DNA of 64,000 bases from JANSWO01 sp964351875 (GTDB taxonomy: Bacteria; Pseudomonadota; Gammaproteobacteria; Pseudomonadales; Azotimanducaceae). The notes beneath the pieces were generated by a model. The model did no database searches and was not told the DNA's origin. It saw nothing but the letters and a program-made list of their open reading frames with translations. Below, one piece after another: positions 1-7,734 of the stretch. How positions within the stretch are numbered: position 1 is the first letter of the stretch; every line of letters begins with the position of its first letter. The stretch lies in the NCBI GenBank assembly GCA_964351875.1, contig CAYGQC010000001.1:1-64000 (forward strand). Direction: 5' to 3'. A program made the translations under genes and the position numbers.

Positions 1-177
1 GCATCGTGAAGAGGACTAACCCGGCCCTACGCGCACAGCGCTACGGGCGTGACTGTCGCCCCGCCCTGGGTAGCACTTCCCCTCCCCTACGCTCTGACTC
101 CGACACCACTTTTGTACTGCAAAGCAACTTGCCGAGCGCCGATGTTTTGATAACACTGAGCGCTCAATGTTTTAGCG

Positions 178-1356
178 GTGCAGCCCGTGCAGCCGAAACC
201 AAGCGCCCTTTTCGTCTTTCGAGTGCTCGGCTTAGTTCTGCTGGCAGTGATCTGTGTGTTTGTTCCAGCAGTCGGCGATAACCGTTACCCACTCGCGGCG
301 TTCCTTCTGATTGCCGCCCTGCCGCTCGCGCTGTGGTGCGAAGCCCGCTTCCCGACTGAAGAAGCCGCCTGGGGCGAACCCTTGATTGATCTGATCACGG
401 TACTCACCGCAGTTCATCTTGTGCCGCAGCATTGGGTTGCTGCTCTGGCGATCGGCGTCATGGTCGCCATCGCCCCGAGCATCGCTTCCGATCGTCGGAG
501 CTATCTGTTTTACGCAATCAACGCGGCGCTGCTGATTGGCGGAATGAGCTTTGCGGGCTGGCTACACGACGTGCCGAACTGGGTGATGACCATGATCGCC
601 ATCACTGCCGTCTACCCGTCGGTGATTTTCTACGCCTATTGGCACTCCAGCCGCGCCGCAGCGCTCAGAGAGCGAGAACAGGTATTGACCAACCTCAACC
701 GGGTCGCGGGCGGGGTTGCTCATGATTTCAGTAACCTGCTGACCGTCGTCATGGGACATGCTGATATCGCGTTACAGAATCTACCTGAAGACCATCCGTC
801 CAGGCCGGCTCTGGAGAGGGTGCTCGCCGGTAGCGAAGAAGCAGGTCAGCTGTCCCAGGCCCTGGTCACATTTTCGGGCCGCGGCATGTCCGGCGAGCAG
901 CCGATCGATCTGGCGTCTGAAACTACCCTGCTTACTCGCATGCTGCAGCCTTCGCTGACCAGCTCAATTGAGATCGTCGAGGATATTGATGCCGACTTGC
1001 CTTTGATCAATGGCGACAGAGCGGGGTTACAGCAGGTGATTCTGAACCTGCTACTCAACGCGATTGCTGATGGCGAGCACCCGGCGCAGGTTGAGGTGGC
1101 CTTACACCAAGTACCACGCCTCGGCACGGGCGGACCGGGGCTTGAGCTAACGGTACACCGGCGCAGCCCAACGGGATTCGTTCCGAGGCTGAGGGGCGCG
1201 TTTGACCAGATGCTATCCACGAGGGTATCGCTACAGGGGCTGGGTCTGGTGCGCGCTGAGAAGATCGTTCGAGAACACGGCGGCACTCTCGAGCATGCGA
1301 GCCATCGGCGAATGGGCAACACGTCGACGGTCCGCCTGCCGCTGGGCCTCAGCTAG
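178..1356 (+). CDS. membrane-bound sensor histidine kinase, degraded ATP-binding domain
   Basis: A 392-residue protein with about five hydrophobic segments in residues 10-155, then a HisKA-type dimerisation region with the H-box AHDFSNLL (candidate phospho-acceptor His182). The N-box of the HATPase domain is readable at 285-299 (QQVILNLLLNA) and a G2-like GLGL at 355-358. The G1 box DxGxG expected near 325-332 is missing; the sequence there is HRRSPTG. This suggests weak or lost ATP binding. It starts with GTG and has no clear ribosome binding site, so the start is uncertain. No response regulator gene lies downstream; upstream is outside the window. It may act as a phosphatase or scaffold, which is inference. 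Confidence 0.75.
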   Translation: MQPVQPKPSALFVFRVLGLVLLAVICVFVPAVGDNRYPLAAFLLIAALPLALWCEARFPTEEAAWGEPLIDLITVLTAVHLVPQHWVAALAIGVMVAIAPSIASDRRSYLFYAINAALLIGGMSFAGWLHDVPNWVMTMIAITAVYPSVIFYAYWHSSRAAALREREQVLTNLNRVAGGVAHDFSNLLTVVMGHADIALQNLPEDHPSRPALERVLAGSEEAGQLSQALVTFSGRGMSGEQPIDLASETTLLTRMLQPSLTSSIEIVEDIDADLPLINGDRAGLQQVILNLLLNAIADGEHPAQVEVALHQVPRLGTGGPGLELTVHRRSPTGFVPRLRGAFDQMLSTRVSLQGLGLVRAEKIVREHGGTLEHASHRRMGNTSTVRLPLGLS

Positions 1357-1389
1357 CTAACAGGCTGTCACGCTAGAACTCGCGGCAGC

Positions 1390-1836
1390 TCATGACAGGC
1401 GCGCAATCTGACGATCAAAGGCATTCGCAAACTGCTGCACTTCCTTCTTGCCGAACGGGGGCGGCCCACCGGAAACAGAACCAGCGGATCGCAGCTCCTC
1501 CATCATGTCTCGGCGAGACAGATGATCCTTGATGTTCTCAATCGTGTATTCGGTGCCGCGCGGGTTGATCGCCACACCGCCTTTCACGACAACGTCGTTG
1601 GCGAGCGGTATGTCCGCAGTGATGACCAGGTCGCCGGCGCTCATCTGCTCAACGATCCAATCGTCAGCCGCATCGAACCCGGACGGCACTTGCACGGCCC
1701 TCAGCCATCGCGACTTCGCCGTGCGAATGAGTTGGTTCGCAACGAGTGTGGTTTCAATCGCACGCCGCTCGGCAGCTTTGAAAATCACTTCCTTGACCGC
1801 GTTAGGACACGCATCCGCGTCCACCCAGATTCGCAT
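1390..1836 (-). CDS. yaiI: YaiI/YqxD family protein (UPF0178)
   Basis: A 148-residue protein that starts with the family signature MRIWVDADACP and continues through the typical lines of UPF0178 (residues VITADIPLA, NPRG and DMMEELR are visible). The family has a PIN/NYN-like fold with conserved acidic residues and may be a nuclease, but its role is unproven. I chose the ATG at 1836 over the GTG two codons upstream because the family begins at MRIWVDAD and a GAG-rich ribosome binding site precedes it. It is a single gene facing the kinase tail-to-tail. Confidence 0.85.
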   Translation of the reverse strand: MRIWVDADACPNAVKEVIFKAAERRAIETTLVANQLIRTAKSRWLRAVQVPSGFDAADDWIVEQMSAGDLVITADIPLANDVVVKGGVAINPRGTEYTIENIKDHLSRRDMMEELRSAGSVSGGPPPFGKKEVQQFANAFDRQIARLS

Positions 1837-1984
1837 TGCCACTCACTCTCTCATCAAAGCCCGATTGTGAGACGCACAGTGCCGCAGAGAGCCAGGCTAT
1901 GGCAATCCCGAGCCCTCTGTATGCGCTTGCTTGCGCGCTGCTCTAACCCTAGTGTGACCCGCAATCCAGCCACGTCGAGCCACC

Positions 1985-2959
1985 ATGCGTCTGTTCCTGC
2001 TCCTCGCTTCTCTGCTGATGTTCGTCACCACTCCGGCCTGTGCGGGCAGCGCGCTAGAAGACTATCTTGAGCTAAGGCTCGGCAGCTTCACGTCAGCCGA
2101 TCAGGCGGCCGTCGATGACCGCTTTGACGAGGCTATCTGGCATATCACCCAGATATGGCAAGAGTCGGACGAGCGCGCCGGGGACGACAACCCGCAAGCG
2201 TGGACCTACCTGGAGGCGTGGCTCGCCGGGGCAGACAAGCCATATCTCCAGCGGCTATCGAGCGTGATCGAACAACCCGACGGAACGCTTTCGAGCACCT
2301 CCTTTCGCATCGAACAACCAGCCCCCTTCATCGGCCTGCACACTGGCAAGCCCGTACCCGAGCAGGCGGGGACTGGGCTCATCAACATCAACGGCTGCAC
2401 CTCAACCATCGTTCGCACCGGCCACATGCGTTTCGAAGGCAGCACCCAGGGCAAACGCTGCGGCAACGAGTACAAGGGTGCGAGCTATGCGATCTCTCAC
2501 TCCACGCTATTCGAGGGCGGCATGAGCAATTGGGATCGCGGGTTTGCCGCGTCGGGTGAACAGGTATGGGGGCCCGCGAGCGGCGGCTACCGTTTTACCC
2601 GGGTAGGCAATGCCGGCCAGTGCAGCAAACCCGTTCGAATGCTCGTGTACGGCGAAATCTTCGATCGCGCTCGCTTTGGCGCTTACGTGGGTGCGCTGGC
2701 GAAGGCTGAGATATACCCGGAGCACGGCGGCTACTACGAGGCCATCTCACCGGTTCTGGACACATTCGAAGGAGAGCCACCGAAAAACCGAGGCGTTGTG
2801 ATTGCGCGCTTCCCCTGCCTGCTCGCCGCACAACGCTTCTGGCAATCCGACGCCTACCAGGCAATCAAGCCGCTGCGCGAGGGAGCAGCAGAATTTGAAG
2901 TAATCGTGTTGCCCGCACCACCCCTCCCGACCTACCTGGATGACCTCACCCCCTGGTGA
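1985..2959 (+). CDS. secreted CpcT/CpeT-like domain fused to DUF1330 domain
   Basis: A 324-residue protein with an N-terminal signal peptide (cleavage near Ala20). Residues 24-206 match the CpcT/CpeT chromophore-lyase family: GSFTSADQA, then TQGKRC, KGASYA, WDRGF, QVWG and GGYRF in order. Residues 217-310 match DUF1330, a dimeric alpha-beta barrel: HGGYYEA, EG, FPCLLAAQRFWQS, YQAIKPLR. CpeT proteins attach bilins to phycobiliproteins in cyanobacteria, but non-photosynthetic homologues are of unknown function and probably bind another small ligand. The fusion and periplasmic location are seen in the sequence; function is unknown. Its 3' end overlaps the convergent peptidase gene by 28 bp. Confidence 0.8.
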   Translation: MRLFLLLASLLMFVTTPACAGSALEDYLELRLGSFTSADQAAVDDRFDEAIWHITQIWQESDERAGDDNPQAWTYLEAWLAGADKPYLQRLSSVIEQPDGTLSSTSFRIEQPAPFIGLHTGKPVPEQAGTGLININGCTSTIVRTGHMRFEGSTQGKRCGNEYKGASYAISHSTLFEGGMSNWDRGFAASGEQVWGPASGGYRFTRVGNAGQCSKPVRMLVYGEIFDRARFGAYVGALAKAEIYPEHGGYYEAISPVLDTFEGEPPKNRGVVIARFPCLLAAQRFWQSDAYQAIKPLREGAAEFEVIVLPAPPLPTYLDDLTPW

Positions 2960-4965
2960 GGCGTTGCCGAACCGAGGTGTCTAGCCAGAAAAGCCTCGAC
3001 CGCCGACCACTTGGCAATCTCAATAGCCGAGTTGCTACGCCAGTGCTCTCCATCCTCCAGTTCCAGCAATTCGACCGGCCGCTTCAGCCGCTGCAACCGC
3101 TTGGCCAGCCGGCGCGAATGTTTGATCGGCACCACGGTGTCGTCGGTGCCGGCAAGCAGTAGCAGTGGCGAGCGAATATCACTGGCGCGGGCGAGTGGTG
3201 AGGCGCGCCGAACGTCTTTTGCTTCGTTCCAGACCGCTCGGTTGATCCCGAAAAACTCGAGGCTCCAGGCATCGTTGATGAGCGCTTTGAGATCGAGAAC
3301 GCCGTTGATGGAAATACCGCACCGGTAGAGATCCGGCGTTTTCGCGAGCGCCATAGCAGCCGCATAGCCACCAAAGCTCGCGCCGACGATGCATATTCGC
3401 TCGGCGTCGACCTGACCGCGGTCGATCATCTCGAGCACGCCGTCGGTAATGTCATCCGAGATCGCCAGGCCCCACTGCCGGTAGCCCGCTTCCAGGTGCG
3501 CGCTGCCGAAACCGGTCGAGCCTCGATACTGAGGTTGCAGCACTGCGTAACCGCGACTCGCCAGAAACTGGACGACAGTATCGAAACCCGGATAGTCCCG
3601 CGCCCAGGGCCCGCCATGCACAAGCACTACGAGAGGAACAGGCTGGACTCGGGTAGCCGCCTTCTGAGTTTTAGCAGCCGCAGGCTCTTGATAAGCAGCC
3701 GCAGGCGCTTCATAAGCAGCCGCAGGCGCTCTACCAACAGCCGCAGGCGCTTGCGGCATGGTCAGGTAAGCGGGAATGTTGAGGCCATCCCTGGCGGTGT
3801 AGTCAATTCGGCGCATCGGCGCGAGGGGCCAGTCATCGAGACAGCGGTAAGTGCGCGCCAATACTCCGACGCTGCCAGCCCCAAGATCGCTCAGAACATA
3901 TCTGGGCGCTGTTGTGGAGGAAGAGACTCGCGCGACGTAGCGGCGGCCAGCATCGTCGGTTGACACGAGTTCAATCCGGCTGCCGGGATATGCTCTTCCC
4001 AACAACGCGAGCGCTCGCGCCTCGGCTTCATCCACGTACGGCCCGAGCAGTCTGTTCTCGCTGAGATCGAACGCGAAAACGAATGGCTTGCCACCATCAA
4101 TGGCGTCATCCATCAGTTCAGCCGATGTCACCAGAAGCACGTTCCTCAGGTGGGGATGGAAACGCTGGGGCAGCAATCGGTGACGCTCGAAATAGCCCAC
4201 ATCCTGTAATACCACCCAGTCGCGATCCACCTCGGCGCGATAGTAGATTCTCGTATCTAGAGAATTTGCACCTGTCGGTACCTGCACGCCGAGGCGGATT
4301 TCGCCCTGGGCATCTGCAAGCCATTGCGTAACCCCAATCCGGTTGCGTTGAACGAGCTTGCGCGTGCCTGTGACGACGTTAATGCGATGCACTCGGGGCA
4401 GCCCCCAGTTTGCGGCCTGCGGTTCGTTGTCCAGAATCGCCAGCACATGCTCGGAGTCCTGTTCAAGACGGCTGACCAACGAAGACGTCAGCCGTGCAAA
4501 TCCAAGCTCATTGTGGTTCTGGTGGAAATCAAGTCGCTGACCACCGGCAACGTCGACACTCGACAGCAGGATCTGCTGGACCTTGCGACCAAGCACAACC
4601 TCTACAGCTCGCGTTCGAAAGAGTAGCCGCTCATCACTCGCCCAATCGTGATCGACCAGAATTCTTTCGCCAACATCGATTCTAACGCCGGGCAGAGGCG
4701 CCGGACTGTCGGCCGAGACTATCGGTTGAATCACCAACTGCGTGCGGCCACCACTGATCACAATGGCGGCGTAACGCAGCCCATCTGGACTCAACTTGAC
4801 GTCCCGGACCACTGGCAACGACGCAAAGGCCGCGACGGCGGGCGGGCCGCTCGCAACCTCCGCAGCGAAGGCGGATGGCGATCCTGCGAGCAACAGCGCA
4901 GCGCATAACAAGCTGGACAGTGAGTCTCTCGTCCGCAGGCGCGCTAGGCTAAAACGCTGGCTCAT
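2932..4965 (-). CDS. S9 family prolyl oligopeptidase-like peptidase, exported
   Basis: A 677-residue serine peptidase of the acylaminoacyl/prolyl oligopeptidase type. From the chosen ATG at 4965 there is a signal peptide ending AFA, a beta-propeller-like region up to about residue 400, and a C-terminal alpha/beta hydrolase. HGGPW forms the oxyanion region, GASFGGYAA carries the nucleophile (Ser530), GTDDTVV carries the Asp and EHWRSN the His. It should cleave peptides in the periplasm. A longer reading from 5079 would put 38 non-signal residues ahead of the signal peptide and is less likely. The linker between the propeller and the catalytic domain contains an Ala/Pro/Tyr repeat encoded by tandem 21-bp units. 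Confidence 0.88.
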   Translation of the reverse strand: MSQRFSLARLRTRDSLSSLLCAALLLAGSPSAFAAEVASGPPAVAAFASLPVVRDVKLSPDGLRYAAIVISGGRTQLVIQPIVSADSPAPLPGVRIDVGERILVDHDWASDERLLFRTRAVEVVLGRKVQQILLSSVDVAGGQRLDFHQNHNELGFARLTSSLVSRLEQDSEHVLAILDNEPQAANWGLPRVHRINVVTGTRKLVQRNRIGVTQWLADAQGEIRLGVQVPTGANSLDTRIYYRAEVDRDWVVLQDVGYFERHRLLPQRFHPHLRNVLLVTSAELMDDAIDGGKPFVFAFDLSENRLLGPYVDEAEARALALLGRAYPGSRIELVSTDDAGRRYVARVSSSTTAPRYVLSDLGAGSVGVLARTYRCLDDWPLAPMRRIDYTARDGLNIPAYLTMPQAPAAVGRAPAAAYEAPAAAYQEPAAAKTQKAATRVQPVPLVVLVHGGPWARDYPGFDTVVQFLASRGYAVLQPQYRGSTGFGSAHLEAGYRQWGLAISDDITDGVLEMIDRGQVDAERICIVGASFGGYAAAMALAKTPDLYRCGISINGVLDLKALINDAWSLEFFGINRAVWNEAKDVRRASPLARASDIRSPLLLLAGTDDTVVPIKHSRRLAKRLQRLKRPVELLELEDGEHWRSNSAIEIAKWSAVEAFLARHLGSATPHQGVRSSR
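3673..3756. repeat. four 21-bp tandem repeats inside the S9 peptidase gene
   Basis: Four consecutive 21-bp units (3673-3693, 3694-3714, 3715-3735, 3736-3756) share the core AGCAGCCGCAGGCGCT and differ at a few bases. They are in frame and encode an Ala-rich heptad-like linker (APAAAYE, APAAAYQ, EPAAAK). Confidence 0.85.
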
Positions 4966-5096
4966 GATCCGAAAGATACCACTGCGCGCGGCTCGCGCAT
5001 TCAGTTCCTGGTTGCCGCCACACGGCTCGACATATTTTACTCGACGCCCGCACACCATTGCCTGGTAATAAAACCGCACTGGAGCGAGCCTCGACT

Positions 5097-5786
5097 CTAA
5101 GCCTGTAACTCGACGGCCTGTTCCTGAACGGCACCGGCCAGAGCGGGCGGCAGATTGAGCGCGCTCCGCAAGTCACTGAGGTACGTCTGCGCTGCAGAGG
5201 CGGATTCGTCAACCGCAAGTACGCTGGCCAGATAGACCTCAACGGCCAAAGCCTGGTGCGAGACGAGACTCGCGACCGACTGGGCTGACCTGGCCTGCCG
5301 CATTTCGTCAAACAGCGCCGCCTTGTCATCAGCGTCGAGTTCCAGCGCATTCACCTGCTCGAAAATTCGCTGCTGCTCGCCACCGTCAATGTGGCCGTCC
5401 GCCATGGCCGCTGCGACCATGGCTTGAACCACAACAAAGGCGTCGCTACCGACGGAATCGATCTGATCCAGGTTATCGAAGGTTTCGTGCTCGATGAATT
5501 GCTGACCCTGATCAGTCTGCAACTTCGCGCCAGAACTGGCGGCTATGCCAACCCCGGAAGCGACTGCATCAGAGGACGCCGCCTGGTTATCCCGATAGGA
5601 GCTGTAAGCCTTCCATGCCAGTGCCCCGAGAGCTGCCACGCCGCCAACCTTGGCGACGGTCTTAGCCGTCTTGCGGCCTTTCTTAGTCATCAATGAGCCG
5701 GCAAGCAGCCCGCCGGCGGCGCCGCCAAGCAAGCCTTTTGACAAGCCGCTGCTAGTAACCGCGCCGAGAATCTTGTTCACATCCAC
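5097..5786 (-). CDS. DUF533 family membrane protein (YebE-like)
   Basis: A 229-residue protein. The N-terminus (MDVNKILGAVTSSGLSKG) leads into a Gly-rich stretch and a short hydrophobic segment near residues 45-60, then a helical TerB-like C-terminal domain (MVAAAMADGHIDGGEQQRI, an EF-hand-like acidic loop DGHIDGGE). This architecture matches DUF533/YebE inner-membrane proteins, whose function is unknown; E. coli yebE responds to envelope stress. It stands alone, upstream of the S9 peptidase on the same strand with 131 bp between them. Confidence 0.85.
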   Translation of the reverse strand: MDVNKILGAVTSSGLSKGLLGGAAGGLLAGSLMTKKGRKTAKTVAKVGGVAALGALAWKAYSSYRDNQAASSDAVASGVGIAASSGAKLQTDQGQQFIEHETFDNLDQIDSVGSDAFVVVQAMVAAAMADGHIDGGEQQRIFEQVNALELDADDKAALFDEMRQARSAQSVASLVSHQALAVEVYLASVLAVDESASAAQTYLSDLRSALNLPPALAGAVQEQAVELQA

Positions 5787-6002
5787 GTCGAATTCACTCC
5801 ATCTGGGGATATGCCTGTCACTATGGCGATCGACAAATGTTCGGTATATCCGCTCTTTTCATAACCACGATTCGGCGCAGCCGATCCATTCAAGCAATCC
5901 CTATGGAACGAGCTTTTCGAATGTTCGCGGCGCAAATGGCGACTATTCAGCACAACAATCAACCGCGACTATGAAGGCCTTCTTCAAGGCGAGCACGTTC
6001 AA

Positions 6003-6308
6003 ATGCCGAGGTTTGCAGTGGTTGGTGAGGTCGCACCGGAGCTCGAGGCTGTCATCGATCGGCAGGCTGGAATGATGCTCGGCTCACTGGAACCCGAAAT
6101 CCACTGCCTTACCCTCACGGTCAGCCGAACGACAGGCGTACGTGACGCTGACAGGCGCTACCAGTGCCGTCTCAGCGCGTCATTCGCGTCAGGCAGTGTC
6201 GAGGAATTCAAAGCGGAGCATCCTGACTTTCGAACCGCCCTGACTGACGCTTTTCGGCGGACGCAGCGCGAAGCCATGCGGCGCCGACTGCGACGGCGCG
6301 CCAGCTAA
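6003..6308 (+). CDS. small basic protein, possibly HPF/RaiA-like
   Basis: A 101-residue ORF with an Arg-rich end (MRRRLRRRAS). The pattern of alternating strands (EIHCLTLTVSR, YQCRLSASF) followed by a helix with Ala and Arg (DFRTALTDAFRRTQREAMRRR) resembles the ribosome hibernation factor fold, in which a basic surface contacts 16S rRNA. The similarity is only structural impression; the identity is too weak to be sure. It is flanked by the divergent DUF533 gene and the convergent nhaR, and has no operon partner. A bound ribosome site is not obvious beyond AAGGCGAG some 10 bases upstream. Confidence 0.5.
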   Translation: MPRFAVVGEVAPELEAVIDRQAGMMLGSLEPEIHCLTLTVSRTTGVRDADRRYQCRLSASFASGSVEEFKAEHPDFRTALTDAFRRTQREAMRRRLRRRAS

Positions 6309-6328
6309 GTCTCAGCGCGCCTGCACGG

Positions 6329-7231
6329 CTAACCGGCGAACAGACTCTCGCGCGCCATTTCAGTGATGCAGCGGACCGCCGGGTGTTTGATCTTCCGCTC
6401 AGGTGAGATCGCGTAATAGGTCTCCGAGACGCCTTCAATGCTGCCAATTGGCTTTGCACGATACATTTGACTGATCTCTTCCGAAATCGCCGTTGGGGCC
6501 GGAAACACGCCTGCCCCAGCTTCGCCGAAGGCTTTCAATAACGCGCTGTCATCAAACTCTGCGACCACATTGGGCGAGACGTCTATCCGCTCAAAGTAGT
6601 CATCGAGACTGCGCCGCAAAGCGCTCGAACTTATTGGCAACAGAACTGGCGCCTTGTCCAGCGATCTCGGGAAGTTCCGCTCATACTTGGCGGCGATCTT
6701 CTTGGAGGCGAAGAAGGAGATACCGCTTTCACCCAGCGCGTGGTTATACGCTTTCACGTTCAGACCTGTGGGAATCGGACGGTCCGAGATAACCATATCG
6801 AGACGATGGACAGCCAGATCACCGAGCAACTTCTCGAGATCAGCTTCATAACAGACCACGCGAATAGGATCCTCGAGTTGCAGCGCAGGTTCGACAATCC
6901 GGTACGCGATCAGCTTGGCAATGGAGTTGACGATGCCGACATTGACCGCCACCGGAACACCCGGTTCTTTACTCTTTACCCGCTGCGTAAGTTCAGCCCC
7001 GAGCGTGAAAATCTCGTCGGCATACTGATACACCACACGACCGGAATCCGTGAGGGCTAGCCCGCGACCAACTCGCTGGAACAGGGGCTCACCAACGGAC
7101 TGCTCAAGCAGTTTGATCTGGCCGCTGATGGTTTGCGGTGTCAGGTACAAGGCCTCGGACGCTCGCGCGATGCTGCCTTCCCTCGCGACGGTCCAGAAAT
7201 AAAGAAGGTGGTTGTAGTTTAGATGCCGCAT
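6329..7231 (-). CDS. nhaR: NhaR, LysR-family activator of the sodium/proton antiporter gene
   Basis: A 300-residue LysR-type regulator. The N-terminus (HLNYNHLLYFWTVAREGSI, then EALYLTPQTISGQIKLLE and GRGLALTDSG) closely follows E. coli NhaR, which activates nhaA in response to sodium. The rest is the usual effector-binding domain. The ATG at 7231 shares one base with the stop of the upstream small ORF (TGATG), so the two genes are translationally coupled. nhaA itself lies 3.6 kb away, which is separate from nhaR in contrast to the adjacent pair in E. coli; control of that gene is inference. Confidence 0.9.
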   Translation of the reverse strand: MRHLNYNHLLYFWTVAREGSIARASEALYLTPQTISGQIKLLEQSVGEPLFQRVGRGLALTDSGRVVYQYADEIFTLGAELTQRVKSKEPGVPVAVNVGIVNSIAKLIAYRIVEPALQLEDPIRVVCYEADLEKLLGDLAVHRLDMVISDRPIPTGLNVKAYNHALGESGISFFASKKIAAKYERNFPRSLDKAPVLLPISSSALRRSLDDYFERIDVSPNVVAEFDDSALLKAFGEAGAGVFPAPTAISEEISQMYRAKPIGSIEGVSETYYAISPERKIKHPAVRCITEMARESLFAG

Positions 7232-7425
7232 CAACGCAGATCCTGCTGGGACGTCTCACGGTGGTCTCCGCGCGCTAGAGCTGCGCGCCGGGCAACCTGT
7301 CGAGCCCGAACGTAATCCGGCCGCACTTTTTTGCGTCGAGAGAAGCTGACCATCACTGTCAGCAGAACCGCAGAAGCGATCGCCAGAGCAATCAAGGTAT
7401 AAACGGACACATTCAACTCCCTCAT
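7231..7425 (-). CDS. small single-span membrane protein coupled to nhaR
   Basis: A 64-residue protein with one transmembrane helix (residues about 8-29, TLIALAIASAVLLTVMVSF) followed by a very basic cytosolic tail (SRRKKVRPDYVRARQVARR). I do not recognise a family. The ATG at 7425 begins right at the hydrophobic region; an upstream extension to 7479 has no membrane logic. The stop codon overlaps the nhaR start, so both are made from one transcript. It could be a sodium or pH sensing helper or a small transporter subunit; this is speculation. Confidence 0.6.
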   Translation of the reverse strand: MRELNVSVYTLIALAIASAVLLTVMVSFSRRKKVRPDYVRARQVARRAALARGDHRETSQQDLR

Positions 7426-7734
7426 GGCCAAACCAGACTTGGACACCAGCGCGTTTACTGCGCTCGGCGAGACTATCATGACGGCCCCGATAATAAGTTT
7501 TAGTCGATTTATCCGCCTCTATAATTCGTTATATCCGATTAGTCTGGCAAGCAAGGCTCGCGAGTTCATTGAGAGCATCCGCGCCTCCGAAGCGGCACGC
7601 GAGGCGCGCTCAATCAGATTCCAGCTTTCATTTCGCCCCTAACGAGCTTGATCGTTCGATACAATGCCCGCGCACAAATGGAGCGTCCGGCACGGCGCGA
7701 CCAACCTGAAACAAGCCAGTGAGGGCTTACCGTC
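7426..7734. promoter_or_regulatory. intergenic region between nhaR operon and purK
   Basis: 309 bp of divergent intergenic DNA with no convincing ORF. The middle (about 7490-7545) is clearly richer in A+T than its surroundings and contains TATAAT at 7520-7525 on the plus strand, preceded by a poor -35 match. It probably holds the promoters of both the nhaR unit and purKE-sbtAB. The purK leader would be about 200 nt. No riboswitch or terminator fold was recognised by eye. Confidence 0.4.

Noticed and set aside
6..281. A plus-strand ORF at the left edge
   Set aside because: Composition is Arg/Ser-rich with no homology and it overlaps the kinase gene in another frame; nothing else was seen in 1-177.
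3673..3756. Repeat array considered as CRISPR
   Set aside because: Units are 21 bp without spacers and lie in frame within the peptidase gene; no cas genes are present.
5650..6075. Plus-strand ORF across the DUF533 start and the spacer
   Set aside because: It overlaps the antisense DUF533 coding region and then the HPF-like ORF in another frame, with low-quality amino acid composition.
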